Positions 1 to 11,391 of a stretch of 64,000 nucleotides of DNA are shown piece after piece (position 1 is the first letter of the stretch; the number at the start of each line of letters is the position of its first letter). This DNA comes from Scleroderma bovista (lineage: Eukaryota > Basidiomycota > Agaricomycetes > Boletales > Sclerodermataceae), in NCBI GenBank assembly GCA_037178675.1, contig JAYMGJ010000008.1, positions 124,001 to 188,000 on the forward strand, given 5' to 3'. A program made the translations under genes and the position numbers. The notes under the pieces were generated by a model that saw only the letters and a program-made list of their open reading frames with translations, ran no database searches and was not told where the DNA came from.

Positions 1-1822
1 TACCGGAAGTCGAGAAGAGCTCTGATAGCTGCCAGAAACTTTGGGGGCACAGCTCCTGCGATCACCCCAACAATATACCTTTGCACAGCGCGGTGATCAC
101 GACCAGTTACTTGCTTCAGATTTGATACACCTTCTTCGAACGAATGGTATCCAACTGGGGTTTGAACGAGAGAAAAACGGTAGTCGATTTCGGCCTGTTG
201 AACAACGTTGATACACCACTGTAGATCATGGTCCCAGAATAAGCGGTGAAAGTGATGCAGAACCTCTGGATTGAAAAACTTTGAGGGATTGGAAAGCGGC
301 CAGTTTCTAAAAAACGGCATGTGCACGCCATTAAGAGAGTAGCGCTTGGGAACCTTGACGAAGCGTTCGAAGTCATGCGATGAAACCTCTGAGCAGGCGC
401 ATTCGATGTCCTCAAGAGTTCTCGCAGCAGTGCACGGGGGGTGGGGGAAAGGGTCTCCGAATTCCTTGTATACCGCAGTCGACACCGGAGATGCGTTAGA
501 GCTAGTGCCTGCTAGTAAACTCTGCTCAGGCGTATCGGCAATGTAAGCGACGAGAGGAGTGAAACAATAACACAAGTTACCAACAGGATCACTCATCATG
601 ATCCCGATGGTAGCGGCGATCTTGAGGGGCTGTAGCACGAGGTCGAGGCTTTCGTGAACAAGGCGGGCGGACAACAAACTTCGAACACGTGATTTCGGAT
701 GGATGAAAGAGGCAATGGGTAAAAGTGCGAGGAGGACATGGGCATGTAGCGGATATCAGCGTTGATGTTGGCGAGGCTGAGAAGTAATGGGTGTGCCATC
801 CTATTTCTGCTCATCACGGAAATGTTCGTCTTGTCAGAGGATAACACAACCCCGAGGAGAGTTCCGCCATTTGGTATTTGATCCTTTGCAATTTCAGAAG
901 AGACAACATTTCTGGAAAACAATTAGCTTACCTGTAAATCCCAGGCATGATTTCCTGTCAACCATTCTTCGTAGATACGGACTGTCCATGCGGACGATGA
1001 CCATACTTTGCGTGGGACGAATGAAATGTGGGATGCGAAGAATGGGTGACTGAGGAGAGATTGGAGACACTCAACTGGATCGCGATAGTAAAGGACCGCT
1101 TTGCGCTTCGTCGAGACCTCAGTGTTGATTGTGTGTGACTTCCAGCGTGGACCAGATGGTAGCATTTCTGCGCGTAGGCGTAACTCTTTTGCCGATCGAA
1201 ATGATATGGGAAGTTGATTGATCTACGGCATACAAGTTGGCTCCAAAAAAGAAAGAAAGAAAACAGATGTACTTACCAGATGCAGGGATAAAAAATCATC
1301 AATAATGGCCAGACTTAGACGTGAACGCAGTAGCCATGATGCCAACTGCCAATCCGCCGCCGATGCGAATGGATAATACAAATTTTCTTGTCGGAGGGTT
1401 GAATACTGGTCATTCAAAAACCCATCCATAAAGGTCGATCCCCCTGGATAAAGTGAAGGGATGTTGGGGTGAGTATCGACAACCGGGACGGGAACCTGAT
1501 GAGGAGGCTCATCGTTTTGACAATTTGGGATATCTCCGAATTCGCCCGGGGTTGTTGCGTCATCAATATCCTCTCCAAGATGCTCGCCAGGCTGGTGTTC
1601 CACCGGAGGGTGAGTTTCTGTGTCCTTCCGGGCAGCTGGGACCTGGCGATGGAGGCAACGTGGTAGGTCATTCATCCACGAACCGCATGCAGTCGAAGGC
1701 TGATTCATGTGTTGAAGTACGCGCGTCTCGTTTGCAAACCTCTTGCCGCAGTCAGGACAGAAGGAGATCTTCTGCGCTTGATGAAGCCTCCACTTCACTT
1801 TAGGCATGATGCAGGAATGCAA
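1..1822 (-). pseudogene. Plavaka-type transposon protein, N-terminal part, frameshifted
   Basis: The reading frame starts near 1822 with a C2H2-like finger (CPDCGKRF, then a QHMNQPSTACGSW stretch), followed by ENLYYPFASAADW and a LLRSRLSLAIIDDFL block. Two introns fit exactly: 1223-1276 (54 bp) and 884-931 (48 bp), both GT..AG and phase 0. They join SLHL to INQLPISFRSAKEL and WDLQ to DQIPNGGTLLG. Later blocks are ILSS-type VLSSDKTNISVM, IGIMMSDPVGN, FWDHDLQWCI and KQVTGRDHRAVQRYIVGV, all typical of basidiomycete Plavaka-domain proteins. One frameshift or short deletion near 745 separates the DIR and HAHVLLALLP parts. The 3' part lies beyond the window edge. Such proteins belong to DNA transposons of the Plavaka group. 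The family is confident; activity is unlikely because of the frameshift. Confidence 0.85.
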
Positions 1823-1899
1823 GAAGCTAGCTTTATTAACTTACCATTTTGGTCTTGACAACATGCATAAGACACAATCCTACTTTTTCATCCATTGTG
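1823..1899. promoter_or_regulatory. Short divergent intergenic region
   Basis: Only 77 bp separate the start of the minus-strand Plavaka frame (1822) from the ATG of the plus-strand gene at 1900. Any promoter serving both must lie here or inside the 5' ends. I see no clear TATA box. The role is inferred from layout only. Confidence 0.35.
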
Positions 1900-2505
1900 A
1901 TGACCACCGATATCCCTGATTTTGTGAGTATAACTTTTTGAACTCATGCATTGTATTCATCATAGAGTCCACTGACTTCTATTCCACCTTCCAGGTTGCC
2001 CCCAAGTCGCCTGTGTCGGGATCAATCCTACTGTACAGCTCTTCTTCACCTCTGAACACGATGCGCTCGTCAACTACTCCTGAAACTGTCGTACAAAAGA
2101 GAGAGGAGGAAGATCAGGGCATTGAATGTGCTGCTAACTCACAGGCCAGTATGGCATATGACATCGTGAGTGCCTTCTTTGCATTCTGGACCCCAGTTCT
2201 GTATTATGTAGCCAGAAGTGCTCGCACCGTCAACGATCCAGTCCCCAGAAAATCAAGTGGAGGCCCATTTTCTTTTAGCAATGGCAGCCAGCAACTGCAA
2301 GGTCCAATACATCCAAAAATCCCTCGCGGACCAAGTTGTTCACCGTGATGCGCTACAGCTTCAATACAGTCGTTTGCAGGTGGAGAAGGCCAGGTCGAAG
2401 GTAACAGCTGCAGAGTTGCATGTTGGACGAGTACGTATGATTGTGAGACGTAGTGGATATAGTCCTGATTACTACGGAGAACCGCACACCACTTCATTGT
2501 TTTGA
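1900..2505 (+). CDS. Hypothetical 162-aa protein, three exons
   Basis: Exons 1900-1923, 1995-2165 and 2212-2505 are joined by two introns (1924-1994, 2166-2211), both starting GTGAGT and ending AG and both phase 0. The result is one uninterrupted frame of 8+57+97 codons. The N-terminus reads MTTDIPDF, then a serine/threonine-rich stretch of about 50 residues. The C-terminal 95 residues are charged and probably helical (AHFLLAMAASNCKVQ..., QLQYSRLQVEKARSKV) and end GYSPDYYGEPHTTSLF. I do not recognise a domain. The helical half resembles small proteins often met beside DNA transposons in mushrooms, which is an impression, not a search result. The exact splice fit argues for a real gene, perhaps a second gene of the neighbouring Plavaka element. 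Confidence 0.65.
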
Positions 2506-3839
2506 GTACATAGCGTACTAACTTGGCACCATTTTTCTACATATATACACGTTGGTTGCAGGTAGTATGGAGTATAGATCAGTTACTACAGTGTCGGACG
2601 TGGACTATGGAGAAGTCCCGCTGGGTAATTTAGGTCACTTTACTGTTGTTCTACTGTTTGGACGCAATGCTCGCAAAATCGACAAGTCCCGATTATCCCT
2701 TACAGAGCAAACATACGGTGAAGTAATATCCGAATCTGGTTATTCCCCGATACTCATCTCCAGACTGTACACAGTGAATAAGTCGAAATCCCCTGGGGCA
2801 CCCTGGACCGTTCACACATAAACCCACTCTTTGCAACCACGATTGACGGCCACCTTGCCAACCGTAACGGTTGCAATGGATGACCCCCACCACTACATCG
2901 TAATCGCGGTGTGTACTGTGCGTCCAGCAAGTTTCCCCCTCACCGTACCTTTAATCTTTAAAGTAATTTATGACCAGCATTTGACTACGACAGTGTTGAC
3001 CACCAACCACCTCAACGTCGACGATGACATGATTTACGGCCACCCTTCTGCAGCCTGCTTCACACCATCGTCGTCGGCAATGCCATGAACCCTCCTCCAT
3101 TCAGCTATTGCACATTGACGCCATCAACCACATGCCGACTATCGCCATCTATTGCAACCACCCGACGTCAATACATGCCACACCTTCCCATCCACTTTAC
3201 ACACCAACGACCGGAGCCTCTCATCTAGACCATGTCGGACCCCACTGTGCAGCTATTGCACACTGATATCGACAGCCACATTGCGACTATCACTATCGAT
3301 CGCGACCACCAACGTTAACGGACACCACACACCCATCCACCTCACCCATGGCACGTCTCCTGTCCACACCTGCCTCGTGACCACATCTACTGTGTAGATT
3401 TTGGAAGATGTCGCCGCCACCGGCCTCAAATGCCAACCACTGCCCCCTTTATGACTCAACAAAGTTTTCCGTTTATCGGGACAACAACGCATGATGACGG
3501 ACTTGGATAGTTGATTATCAGATGTAGAACTACAGTAGCAACAACTGTGTATTTAGAGGAAGTGCATTATATAGTATATATTTAATAACAACTGTGCTTG
3601 CTGCATTGTGTAGGAAGTTGTGTGACTCTTGGATATTTATTGTGTCATTGCAATGCTGCCTTCTCTGTACATTCTGTGGTTTCTATTGATGTCTGGTGAT
3701 ATAATTACTGATTGTGAAGGTTACAGCCTACAGGGATGTGTAGAATTAATGAGTCTGCCCAGACTGTACAGATTTGCACATAGATGTGTGAACTGTGGAA
3801 CCTGTAGCCAAAAAGGGCTGTTTTGCTGATGACTGGGTG
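2506..3839. other. No gene recognised
   Basis: The stretch has short open frames only, none with a recognisable motif. About 2830-3420 is rich in CCAC/CGAC/ATCG words that repeat loosely. About 3540-3840 is AT-rich. I see no RNA gene. Confidence 0.5.
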
Positions 3840-4150
3840 GTTTAAACTTTCTGAGTGACTTATTATCTGTGAGGCCAGATTGTGCTGGTTACTCTGAATG
3901 GTCTTATCTATCTGACAACCTTACTAGCTGGAGAGTCTGACTGCTCTGACCAGTCTGGAATGATCTGAAGTGTCTGACTGGTCTGACATGTCTGGCAGGG
4001 TCTTAAATGTTTGACTGGTCTGATTGGTCTGATCACTTTGACTAGTCTGGAGCAGTCTGGACCATCTGACTGGCCTGGAGAAGTCTGAAGTGTCTGACTG
4101 CTCTGAGTGTCAGTGGGGACTGACTGCTCTGATTTCTCTGACTGATCTGG
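3840..4150. repeat. Degenerate TCTGACTG-type simple repeat
   Basis: Variants of a 9-12 bp word (gtctgactg, tctgaagtg, gtctgatt, gtctgga) recur about thirty times with changing spacing. It looks like a decayed minisatellite. It ends just before the hairpin-rich patch. Confidence 0.7.
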
Positions 4151-4154
4151 AGCA

Positions 4155-5050
4155 GTTACTTAGGGTTAGGGTGGAGCAAAAATCGCGAAGCGATTTTTGC
4201 GATAAATCCAGCTTGCGGAGCTAGAGAGACGAGTGCGAGAGGGAAGGTGGTTCCTGTGCGGGGACAGAAGACCGGGGTGCCTTTCGACTTATTGTCTCAT
4301 CAGCCCTTCTCGTTATCTCTTTTATCTGTAGACCATTGCTGAGTCGGAATCTCAAACAGCGGGGTTGGTACGGCAAAGTTACCACATGATTCCCTAATCA
4401 ACCAATCGGTACTAAGCTGGCAAGCGTCTCCGATGCCGAGAACCACGTTGTGGGGGGCAGAGCGGCACTACACACAGCCTTCGCGATAGGAAGACGGTTA
4501 CTCACTTGACCGATCGGACTAGACCCATAGTCCTTACTGCCGGTGTTAATTACCGTGCAACACGTTCCCCCCTTGGGGGGACAACGACACATGAGGCGTT
4601 ACCTCGAGGTGATCGCTTCCATCGCATTGGATCCTTAAGATCCGAGCCCTATCCTGGGGCCTTGGCGCCGCTTGCAGAGCGGCCATGCCTAGGGCATGAG
4701 GCGGAGCCTCATGTCCACCGGAGCGGACCGGAGTCCGACCGGGGTTCCGCACCAAGGGAACGATGTTTTTCCGCCAAAGCGGAGCAAAGGCGGTTGCATA
4801 GCCGGGGCAACGGTAGCGAATCGGAGCTACCGGCGGGATCGGACCTAGGGCCAGTTCCACACTATTGCCAACTCGTTAAAGAACTTCTGCCTGGGCCCCT
4901 TGTGCCTTACGGGGAAAGTTCGGAGAAACTTCAAAAGGATTTATCTGACCGGGGTCGGACTGAGCCTAGGCTCGCAGACAGCTCGTGCCTGATCACGTGA
5001 TCGGTCCGCATTGAACCGATAGCCGGTGATCACGTGACAGCCGGGACTAC
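4155..5050. repeat. Hairpin-dense insert-like patch
   Basis: About ten short inverted repeats lie in less than 0.9 kb. The clearest are 4176-4200 (11-bp arms, loop GAA), 4684-4698 (CATGCC/GGCATG, loop TAG), 4695-4713 (CATGAGGC/GCCTCATG, loop GGA), 4667-4683 (GCCGCT/AGCGGC), 4811-4832 (CGGTAGC/GCTACCG), and the perfect 12-bp palindromes at 4962-4973 and 4991-5002. The left end (ttacttaggg...ggagcaaaaatcgcgaag) recurs at 5307-5338 without the second hairpin arm. An open frame at 4506-5000 exists but has no motif and is probably a by-product of high GC. The patch could be a foldback element, a cluster of hairpin repeats, or organelle-derived DNA. I cannot choose between these. Confidence 0.55.
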
Positions 5051-5070
5051 CCAGCTTCCTTTTTAGGAAT

Positions 5071-6700
5071 TTATACAGCCTGTGGTGGAATTATAATTAC
5101 AAACTGTAAACAATCTTTTGGGAAATGTAATGATGGGAGGAGGTAGATAGACCAATTGGGAGGTCCCAGTCCAAGTTTCAGACAAAACGGCGGTCGGAAT
5201 AATATTCTACAGGTGATGCAAGCATGCTTGGGTACCGGAAACACATCTTATTAGGAAATATTCTGCAAGGATCAGGACCATTCCCATCATCTTCAGAGAT
5301 TAGGTTAGGTTACTTAGGGTGGAGCAAAAATCGCGAAGTGTCATATCCATACTTTTCCAGTCGCAACTCTGGTCTAACCATGGCCCGCCTGACCTCTCCT
5401 TAGGCATAGATGCAACTCCGGATCTAGTCCGGCCATCTCCAGCCCTATAGCTGCACTCCAGCTCAACTCCAGTCACTATGTCCATCTCCACCTCAGGACT
5501 AACCCCTGTCTTCCTACAGACAGATCCGCAGTCTAACTCCTCCATGTCCGACCTGTACCTACCACTAGTCGCTACTCCGGTTTCAGTCCAGCCACTCCCT
5601 TAGCCTTGTCTGCGACATAGCCCAACTCTGGCTGGTACATCCAACTCTGGCTCAGTTCTGCTCCTGCTCCTGCTCCACTTCCTCTGTCAGGTCCACCAAA
5701 GGCTTAGGACATTTCCATGTCCAACTCCGGACCTTCCTCCGGCTACTCCGCCCTTCCTCCACCTGTGCACTCCCTCCGCTCTTGCACTTCCTCCGGTCCC
5801 ACTTCCTCTGGTCCCACTTCCTCTGGTCCCACTTCCCCTGGTCCTGGACATCGCTCCGGACTTAACATTAGTTAAGTCCACCTCTGACCCTTACCTGTCC
5901 TCTTCCGACCTAGTTCCCTTGTCCCTGCTTTTCCTCTGTCGTCCCTGTAACTCTAGTTCCCCATGTCTGCTTCCGCTCTGGTTTATTTTCCTGTCCCTGC
6001 TTTATTTTCTTGTACCTGGTTTATTTTCCTGTCTGCTTCTGCTCCATCCCTTGTCTCGACATTAAGGTGTTTACTTGTCACCGTATATACTCACCTTAGT
6101 TTCATTACTATATAAACTACCGTACTCCGGCCTAGTAGTCCTTAGATCAAATCTCGACTAAGATACTCCCCACTCTGTACTACCCACCATGCTCTCCTAA
6201 ATCCATCTGTTCATCTGAACTCCTGAACTTCGGCCAACTCCGGCCTCCGTCCTATCTCGTCCCCTTGGTCCTATGTCTGATCCTAGCAAGTCTCCTACTT
6301 GCACAAGGGCAATAGCCACTTCTGTCCCAGACTTGACGCTAGACCTCTCAGGACTATCCCACCTCTGGGATGTCCTTCACTCCGGACAAGCTGCGCTCAA
6401 CTCCGGACCACTTTCCCGCAGTCCGGACTTACTCCGCAAAAACCTGGACTTACTCCCTGTGCTCCTCTAGTGCCCGGACTTCGTTCATTTGACCCGGACT
6501 TGACTCTCCGCACTAACTAGCACCTACTAGTGTCTGGACTTACCTCCTCATTAGTTCCCTGCACCTCTGGACCTCCTAGTAAGATCGTTGAGGAGAACCG
6601 GTTTTGACAATAGGTTGCCATACTGACTCACAATAGCACTGAAGCACCAATAACACAAAAGTATGGTGATGACATTAAAAACATTAAATAGTACTTCTCG
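5071..6700. repeat. Noncoding CTCCGG/CTCTGG-rich degenerate repeat
   Basis: Words such as aactccgg, cggactt and ctctgg recur throughout. Near 5787-5850 there are four tandem copies of a 15-bp unit (cacttcctctggtcc with small changes). No frame longer than about 80 codons has protein-like content. I see no gene here. Confidence 0.55.
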
Positions 6701-7632
6701 GGATCATGGTATGTTCATTCACCATGCCTTCCTGCAAGTCTCATCCAGTCCCCACATTCTACAATATGCCTGAGCCACCACAACCATTGCCCATGTTATT
6801 TTTGCAAATGGAGATGTGTTGCCAACCTAAAAATCCTGTAGCTGTATCTGCCAAGGAAGAGATGGCTATGTCACACCTTCTGATTGCTGCACCTGCTGTC
6901 TCAGGGGCAATAGTCAAAATGCAGCACATGACCACAACTAGAACCACTAACTCAAGAGCAACAACCCCCAGAGCTGCATCCCCTATCACAAAGCCCTCGG
7001 GAAGAGAATGCCTCTTGTACCCGAACCACCACCTTCCCCTTTGGGACAAGTTGTCCCCCCCACCAAGCATCAGTGTTCACCCACCTCACCATGCGCTGTG
7101 AGTCAAAGTGTGGATTTGGGTTGGAACAACAACCCAAACACAACACCAACAAAGGACTATGAAATTGTGCGAGTGGTGGTTTACCTCCGTGGTGTCCAGA
7201 GAGGATTTGCTGAGGAGGAGGGAAGGGGATCTACACCAACAGGGTGATGCAGATGATGATGCAGGATACTCCTGGGGTACAGGAGCAATAGAAGATGAAG
7301 GGGATAGGGGTCTGGACTCTTCCTATAGCCTAGGAAGTGTCAAAGTGGGGATTGGATTGACTGAGACTGAAGTGGCGATACTACACCTAGAGATTGGTGC
7401 AGCAAGGGGACAAGGGGGCTCCTGATGTCCAGAAGCAATGGGATATGAAGGATTGACAAACTAGACTCCGCTTGAGCCTAGGAAAAGACTTGGACTTGGA
7501 TAGATTGAATAAAACTTGAATATCAGAGCCTTTAGACCTTCACTGAAGCCTACAAGACTCAAAGAACTGAGGGGATACTGATTGAGAGGGACTGAGAAAG
7601 GGATAATTTCGTGCAATTCAGCTCTATGATCA

Positions 7633-7658
7633 CTGGGCTGAGCCCAGGGGTTTAAATA
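7633..7658 (-). promoter_or_regulatory. LTR A1 core promoter: TATA box plus dyad
   Basis: On the minus strand TATTTAAA (7658-7651) is followed after 3 bp by the perfect dyad CTGGGCT-c-AGCCCAG (7647-7633). Upstream, about 7690-7770, GTAAG words recur every 10-12 bp on the plus strand. The same layout occurs in all complete LTRs here. Confidence 0.6.
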
Positions 7659-8256
7659 CATGGGGGGGCACAGCATTAAAGTACAAAAAGAGAAGGGAGT
7701 AAGCAGAATTTGTCAAGGATTGGTAAGGGATTGGTAAGAGCTTTGTAAGGGGTTTGTAAGCAATCAGTAAGCAAGGCATAAGCATAGGGAGCATGAATAA
7801 GCTGCTGAGTAAAGGAATGAGTAAGCTGCATGACAAGATTGATTGGCAAGGGAGTGAGTCATCAGCTGAGTAATATACCAAAAATGCGAAAGGGATAGAG
7901 TAATACTGATGACAAGAGAGCATCAGTAAGCAAGGGATGAGTCACTGCACAGCAGAAGAGAGTCATTGATGCACAGCCCAAGAAGTTTGATGGGAGGCTG
8001 TGTACCATCAGGAACTTGATGGGACAACAATGGGGAAGATCTGGGATTAATAGGGGGATTGATCCAAGACAGAACAGACACAAGAAGGGTACCAGGGGTC
8101 CAGAGGTCTTTGGGGGGTCAGCATACATTAAGGTGTAATGCATGTGTTCTAGCACTGCTGTAGTGCAACCATGGGCTCCCTTGACGAGCTCTCTTCTGGG
8201 AAAGAACGAGAGAGGGTTCTTCTTCCTAATAGCACTCTAAAGTGGGGGAATAACTG

Positions 8257-8649
8257 TCATGGTGCTGGGGGACGTCGTCTGAAAGTAGGGAAGCAGATAG
8301 AGTATTGAATTTGATGCATCCAGGAAAGTGAGACAAATGACAAAGGAAGATGGACATGGCAAGTATCTGGGAGGAAGGGACCATATGATGAGGGCTCAGG
8401 GGACACAGAGATGACCAGAGATGACTTCTCAAGCTTGACAACAGACCTAAGACAACCAAAGTACATCCTTGATGCAGGACTGACGAGGAGAACGCGCTGA
8501 CTGAGAACAAGGGGGACTGAGGGAGCAGGCTGGGAAGATATGTGCCAGCCAGTGCATGGGAATCCAGGGAGAGGCTGTCCTAAGAGCAGGACATAGTGGA
8601 GATCTGCAGCAATAGCGGAGAAATGATCCAGAGAAAATACGGACTCCAT
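8257..8649 (-). CDS. LTR-encoded conserved protein, copy A1 (130 aa)
   Basis: The frame begins MESVFSLDHFSAIAADLHYV and ends in a basic proline tail (FPTFRRRPPAP). It lies in U3. Upstream codons stay open and conserved to about 8757 (WSICLSS, then SHRDIPPAIQT), where B-type copies have an ATG and A-type copies do not. Against the B copies, most differences are conservative (D/E, V/I, L/I, K/R) and the core SSQPAPSVPLVL is invariant. No signal peptide, membrane helix or known domain is evident. Conservation in an otherwise fast-changing LTR suggests selection on protein. The function is unknown. Confidence 0.6.
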   Translation of the reverse strand: MESVFSLDHFSAIAADLHYVLLLGQPLPGFPCTGWHISSQPAPSVPLVLSQRVLLVSPASRMYFGCLRSVVKLEKSSLVISVSPEPSSYGPFLPDTCHVHLPLSFVSLSWMHQIQYSICFPTFRRRPPAP

Positions 8650-10562
8650 AGTGAGCGATGAGACGAGTGTCTGGATTGCGGGGGGAATATCTCTGTGGGA
8701 AATGAACAGATTTATGTCAAAACTTGACAGGCAGATAGACCATGCTCTAGGCTCTCTGACGGTATAGTCACGTGCCTGATAGCTTCAGAAATGGTGGAGC
8801 TATTTGAAATATCGGAATGCCAGCACTGGGCACCTAAAAATGACATTTGGGTGCTAAAATCATTTCTTCTCTTCTTTCCTTCATTTCTCCTTCAATTCTT
8901 CAGCTTCTTTGCTCGTTCTGGTATGGGAGTTGGACTGCAATAGTGTGCATTCCTTTCTCATACCATAATAGACATTATTCATTCAGTTTCTTCTGCTTCT
9001 TGGTGGTTCTTGTGCAAGGGATGACTGTCAGCGTCGGCATTCATCTCTTGCATCAGGATAGTCTTCTTGTGCGATAGATGGCTATGATGAGGGTCCATTG
9101 TGCTTATCCTTCGCATAAGGATCATTCAATATAGTCGGTATCTTCCATGTTCACTGTACCAAACCTGTTTGGTGCATGACAGCACGATTCTTCTCTCAGA
9201 TATAGGAAAATGTTACCATGCTTTCCCCAGGGGCTCCTTCAGAGCTCAATTTCCCCTGCCTGCAGTCCCTCAATTGGTTTTCCATCACTTTAGTGCCCAC
9301 CCATTCTGTTGGTCCTGGATCACGAAAGCTGACCCCAATGCTGGCACATCATTCCAGGTACCCACTGTCCCAACCTTGTGTCCAAAGGACAGCCCCAAGG
9401 CTATCCATTGGATAGTCTCCATATTCCATGTGTTCAAGTCACAACTCGCTCCTCAGGCACTCAACCCAGAGATAGGCAGGGAGAACCCTGCCTATGTCAA
9501 ACTATACCAGAACAACATGCTGTTGCACCTCCATGCCCAACATGCCCACCTCATGGTGAGGAAACCACCCCCTGCATCCCCCACTTGCGCCGCCCCCCAG
9601 CCTGTTGCAAATATCCCCCCTCAACCCACCGGCACCATTGTGGAGCTCTGTGTGGAGATTGTGGCCTTGGGAAGAGAGGTCCAGGCCCTTTGATCTTTAC
9701 ATGAGGCTTCTTTCACAGCCCCACTCTCTCCACACACCGCCCCCACTGTGGTGCCCCCCCATCCCCCCTCCCCCTCCACCTCATCATCTATGTCTGTCAC
9801 CCAGGAGGGCATTGCCCATCCCCAGCACAAGTGGCTACAGGCTGTCTTAGATCATTGGCACTGCCCACCTCCCTTCCGCTCCATCAATTCCTCCATGACA
9901 CCCTTCTATCCATTTGATATCCCTGATGACATACAGCAAGTGTTGGAGGTGATCTTCACCTTGGACATGCTCCGGTTCATGGGTTTCGACTGCAATGGTG
10001 ATCTGGAGATCACCATCCGGTGTGCGCCTAAGTGAGGGAAGAGGTCAGAACAACCAACAACCAACACCAAATGACAGCAATATGCGAGTGGTGGTCCTCC
10101 TTTGCGGTTTTGGTATTTAATCTCCACAGGGGAAGGTGCTGCACGCCTTCAGGCAAGGTGCAGGAGGGAAGGGAAGGGCTTCTGATGGGGAATAGATGCG
10201 ACTGGGGATGGTATTGACTCCTCTTCAGCCTACCACAGTGGTTAGGAAGAGTCCTGGGATTGAGCAGCAGTGATGGAATGACAATAGGAGTGCAACAGCA
10301 GTGATGGAGCAACAGGGAAGCAAGGGGACAGTTCCTGCTTCAAGAATGCGATGGAGAGTGATGGGATAGAGTGGATAGAGATGCTAGACTGCGCTTCAGC
10401 CTAGAGAACTGATCAGATACAAGATATATCTGACAAACAACAATATAGGAGCTTTAGGCCAGCACTGAGTGACCTACAAGTCCAAAGACAGAGAGGGAGC
10501 TTATAGAGAGTGAGTGAGAGTGACTGTGGTCGCTTTATTGAGGGGGAAGCAGACACTTCCTT

Positions 10563-10588
10563 GCAGCCTTTGGCTGCTGGTTTATATA
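10563..10588 (-). promoter_or_regulatory. LTR B1 core promoter: TATA box plus dyad
   Basis: On the minus strand TATATAAA (10588-10581) is followed after 3 bp by GCAGCC-aaa-GGCTGC (10577-10563). The dyad sequence is unrelated to that of subfamily A, but position and symmetry are the same. CTTACCAAT-like words (10630-10680) lie just upstream. Confidence 0.6.
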
Positions 10589-11391
10589 CAGGAGGGGCTG
10601 TGGCCCTGTAAGCACAAATGACTAAGTGCTTGGTAAGAGATTGGTAAGAAATTGGTAAGCAATCAGTAAGCAGTGTAATCAGGCTGAGTCATCGATGGGG
10701 AAAGCCTAAACAAGCTGCTGAGCCAAGGGAATGAGCAGAAACATAGGTAAAAAGGGGTGCATAACCAAGAACATGGAAAAATCATTGCATGGGGCCCAAA
10801 AGAGAGGGGGGGAAAGCAGGGGATGAGTAGATCGAAGCTAAATGAGCATATGCGATGTCATAATGCATATGAATCATAGGGGCATGAGTCATGAATTAAT
10901 AAGCAGCATGATAAGCATGATTTGAAGGATGATTGGTAAGTGATTGGTAAGGGGAGTAATGGGGATTAGTAATGCCAAGAGGGGATGAATAATGCGCAGC
11001 AGAGTGAGTCAGAGTGAGCCAGAGTGAGTCAGAGTGAGCCAGAGTGAGTCAGAGTGAGCCAGAGTGACTCTGTGTGACTCAGACAGAAGGGAAGCACAAC
11101 CTATGATTTATTGAACTTTAGATCTGGAGATGAGCTTCTGAAGCAGTGCCACTGATGGGAGTGGCTGGGGGATAATAAGAGAATTGATCCAACCAAAATA
11201 GCAGTGTCAGGGGGCCTGGAATGACAAGTAGAGTCACAGCTGGTCACAGAGTGTCACAAATCCCTTGGGTTGAGCTTCTGTAGGACAAAAATGCAAAAAT
11301 TGGTGCTCCTGAAGTGCAGTCTTCCCTTGAGCAGTAAGGGGAAGGTTCTGTACTCTATAAGGGCTCCTAAGAAGGGTTCTAGAGCACTGTT

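Larger units (their letters stand above)
7097..9181 (-). mobile_element. LTR, subfamily A, copy A1 (2085 bp)
   Basis: The ends are TGTGAGTC on the left and GTGCATGACA on the right, that is TG..CA. The flanks 7093-7096 gcgc and 9182-9185 gcac act as a 4-bp target duplication with one CpG-to-CpA change. Removing the LTR plus one flank copy restores the host retroposon frame, which fixes the borders. Transcription sense is minus, judged from the TATA box (7651-7658) and the internal frame. U3 is about 1.5 kb and R-U5 about 0.55 kb. No internal gag/pol is attached, so it is a solo LTR of a gypsy-like family. Confidence 0.8.

Noticed and set aside
4160..4171. Two TTAGGG units, telomere-like
   Set aside because: Only two units, and the second site (5307-5320) has a single degenerate unit. 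Not a telomere or an interstitial telomeric array.
4506..5000. 164-codon open frame
   Set aside because: It lies in the GC-rich hairpin patch, has no motif and is crossed by an equally open frame on the other strand.
9100..9693. The open frame from 9100 as a separate gag gene
   Set aside because: Its first 27 codons lie in the LTR. From 9186 on it is the middle piece of the retroposon frame that starts at 7008.
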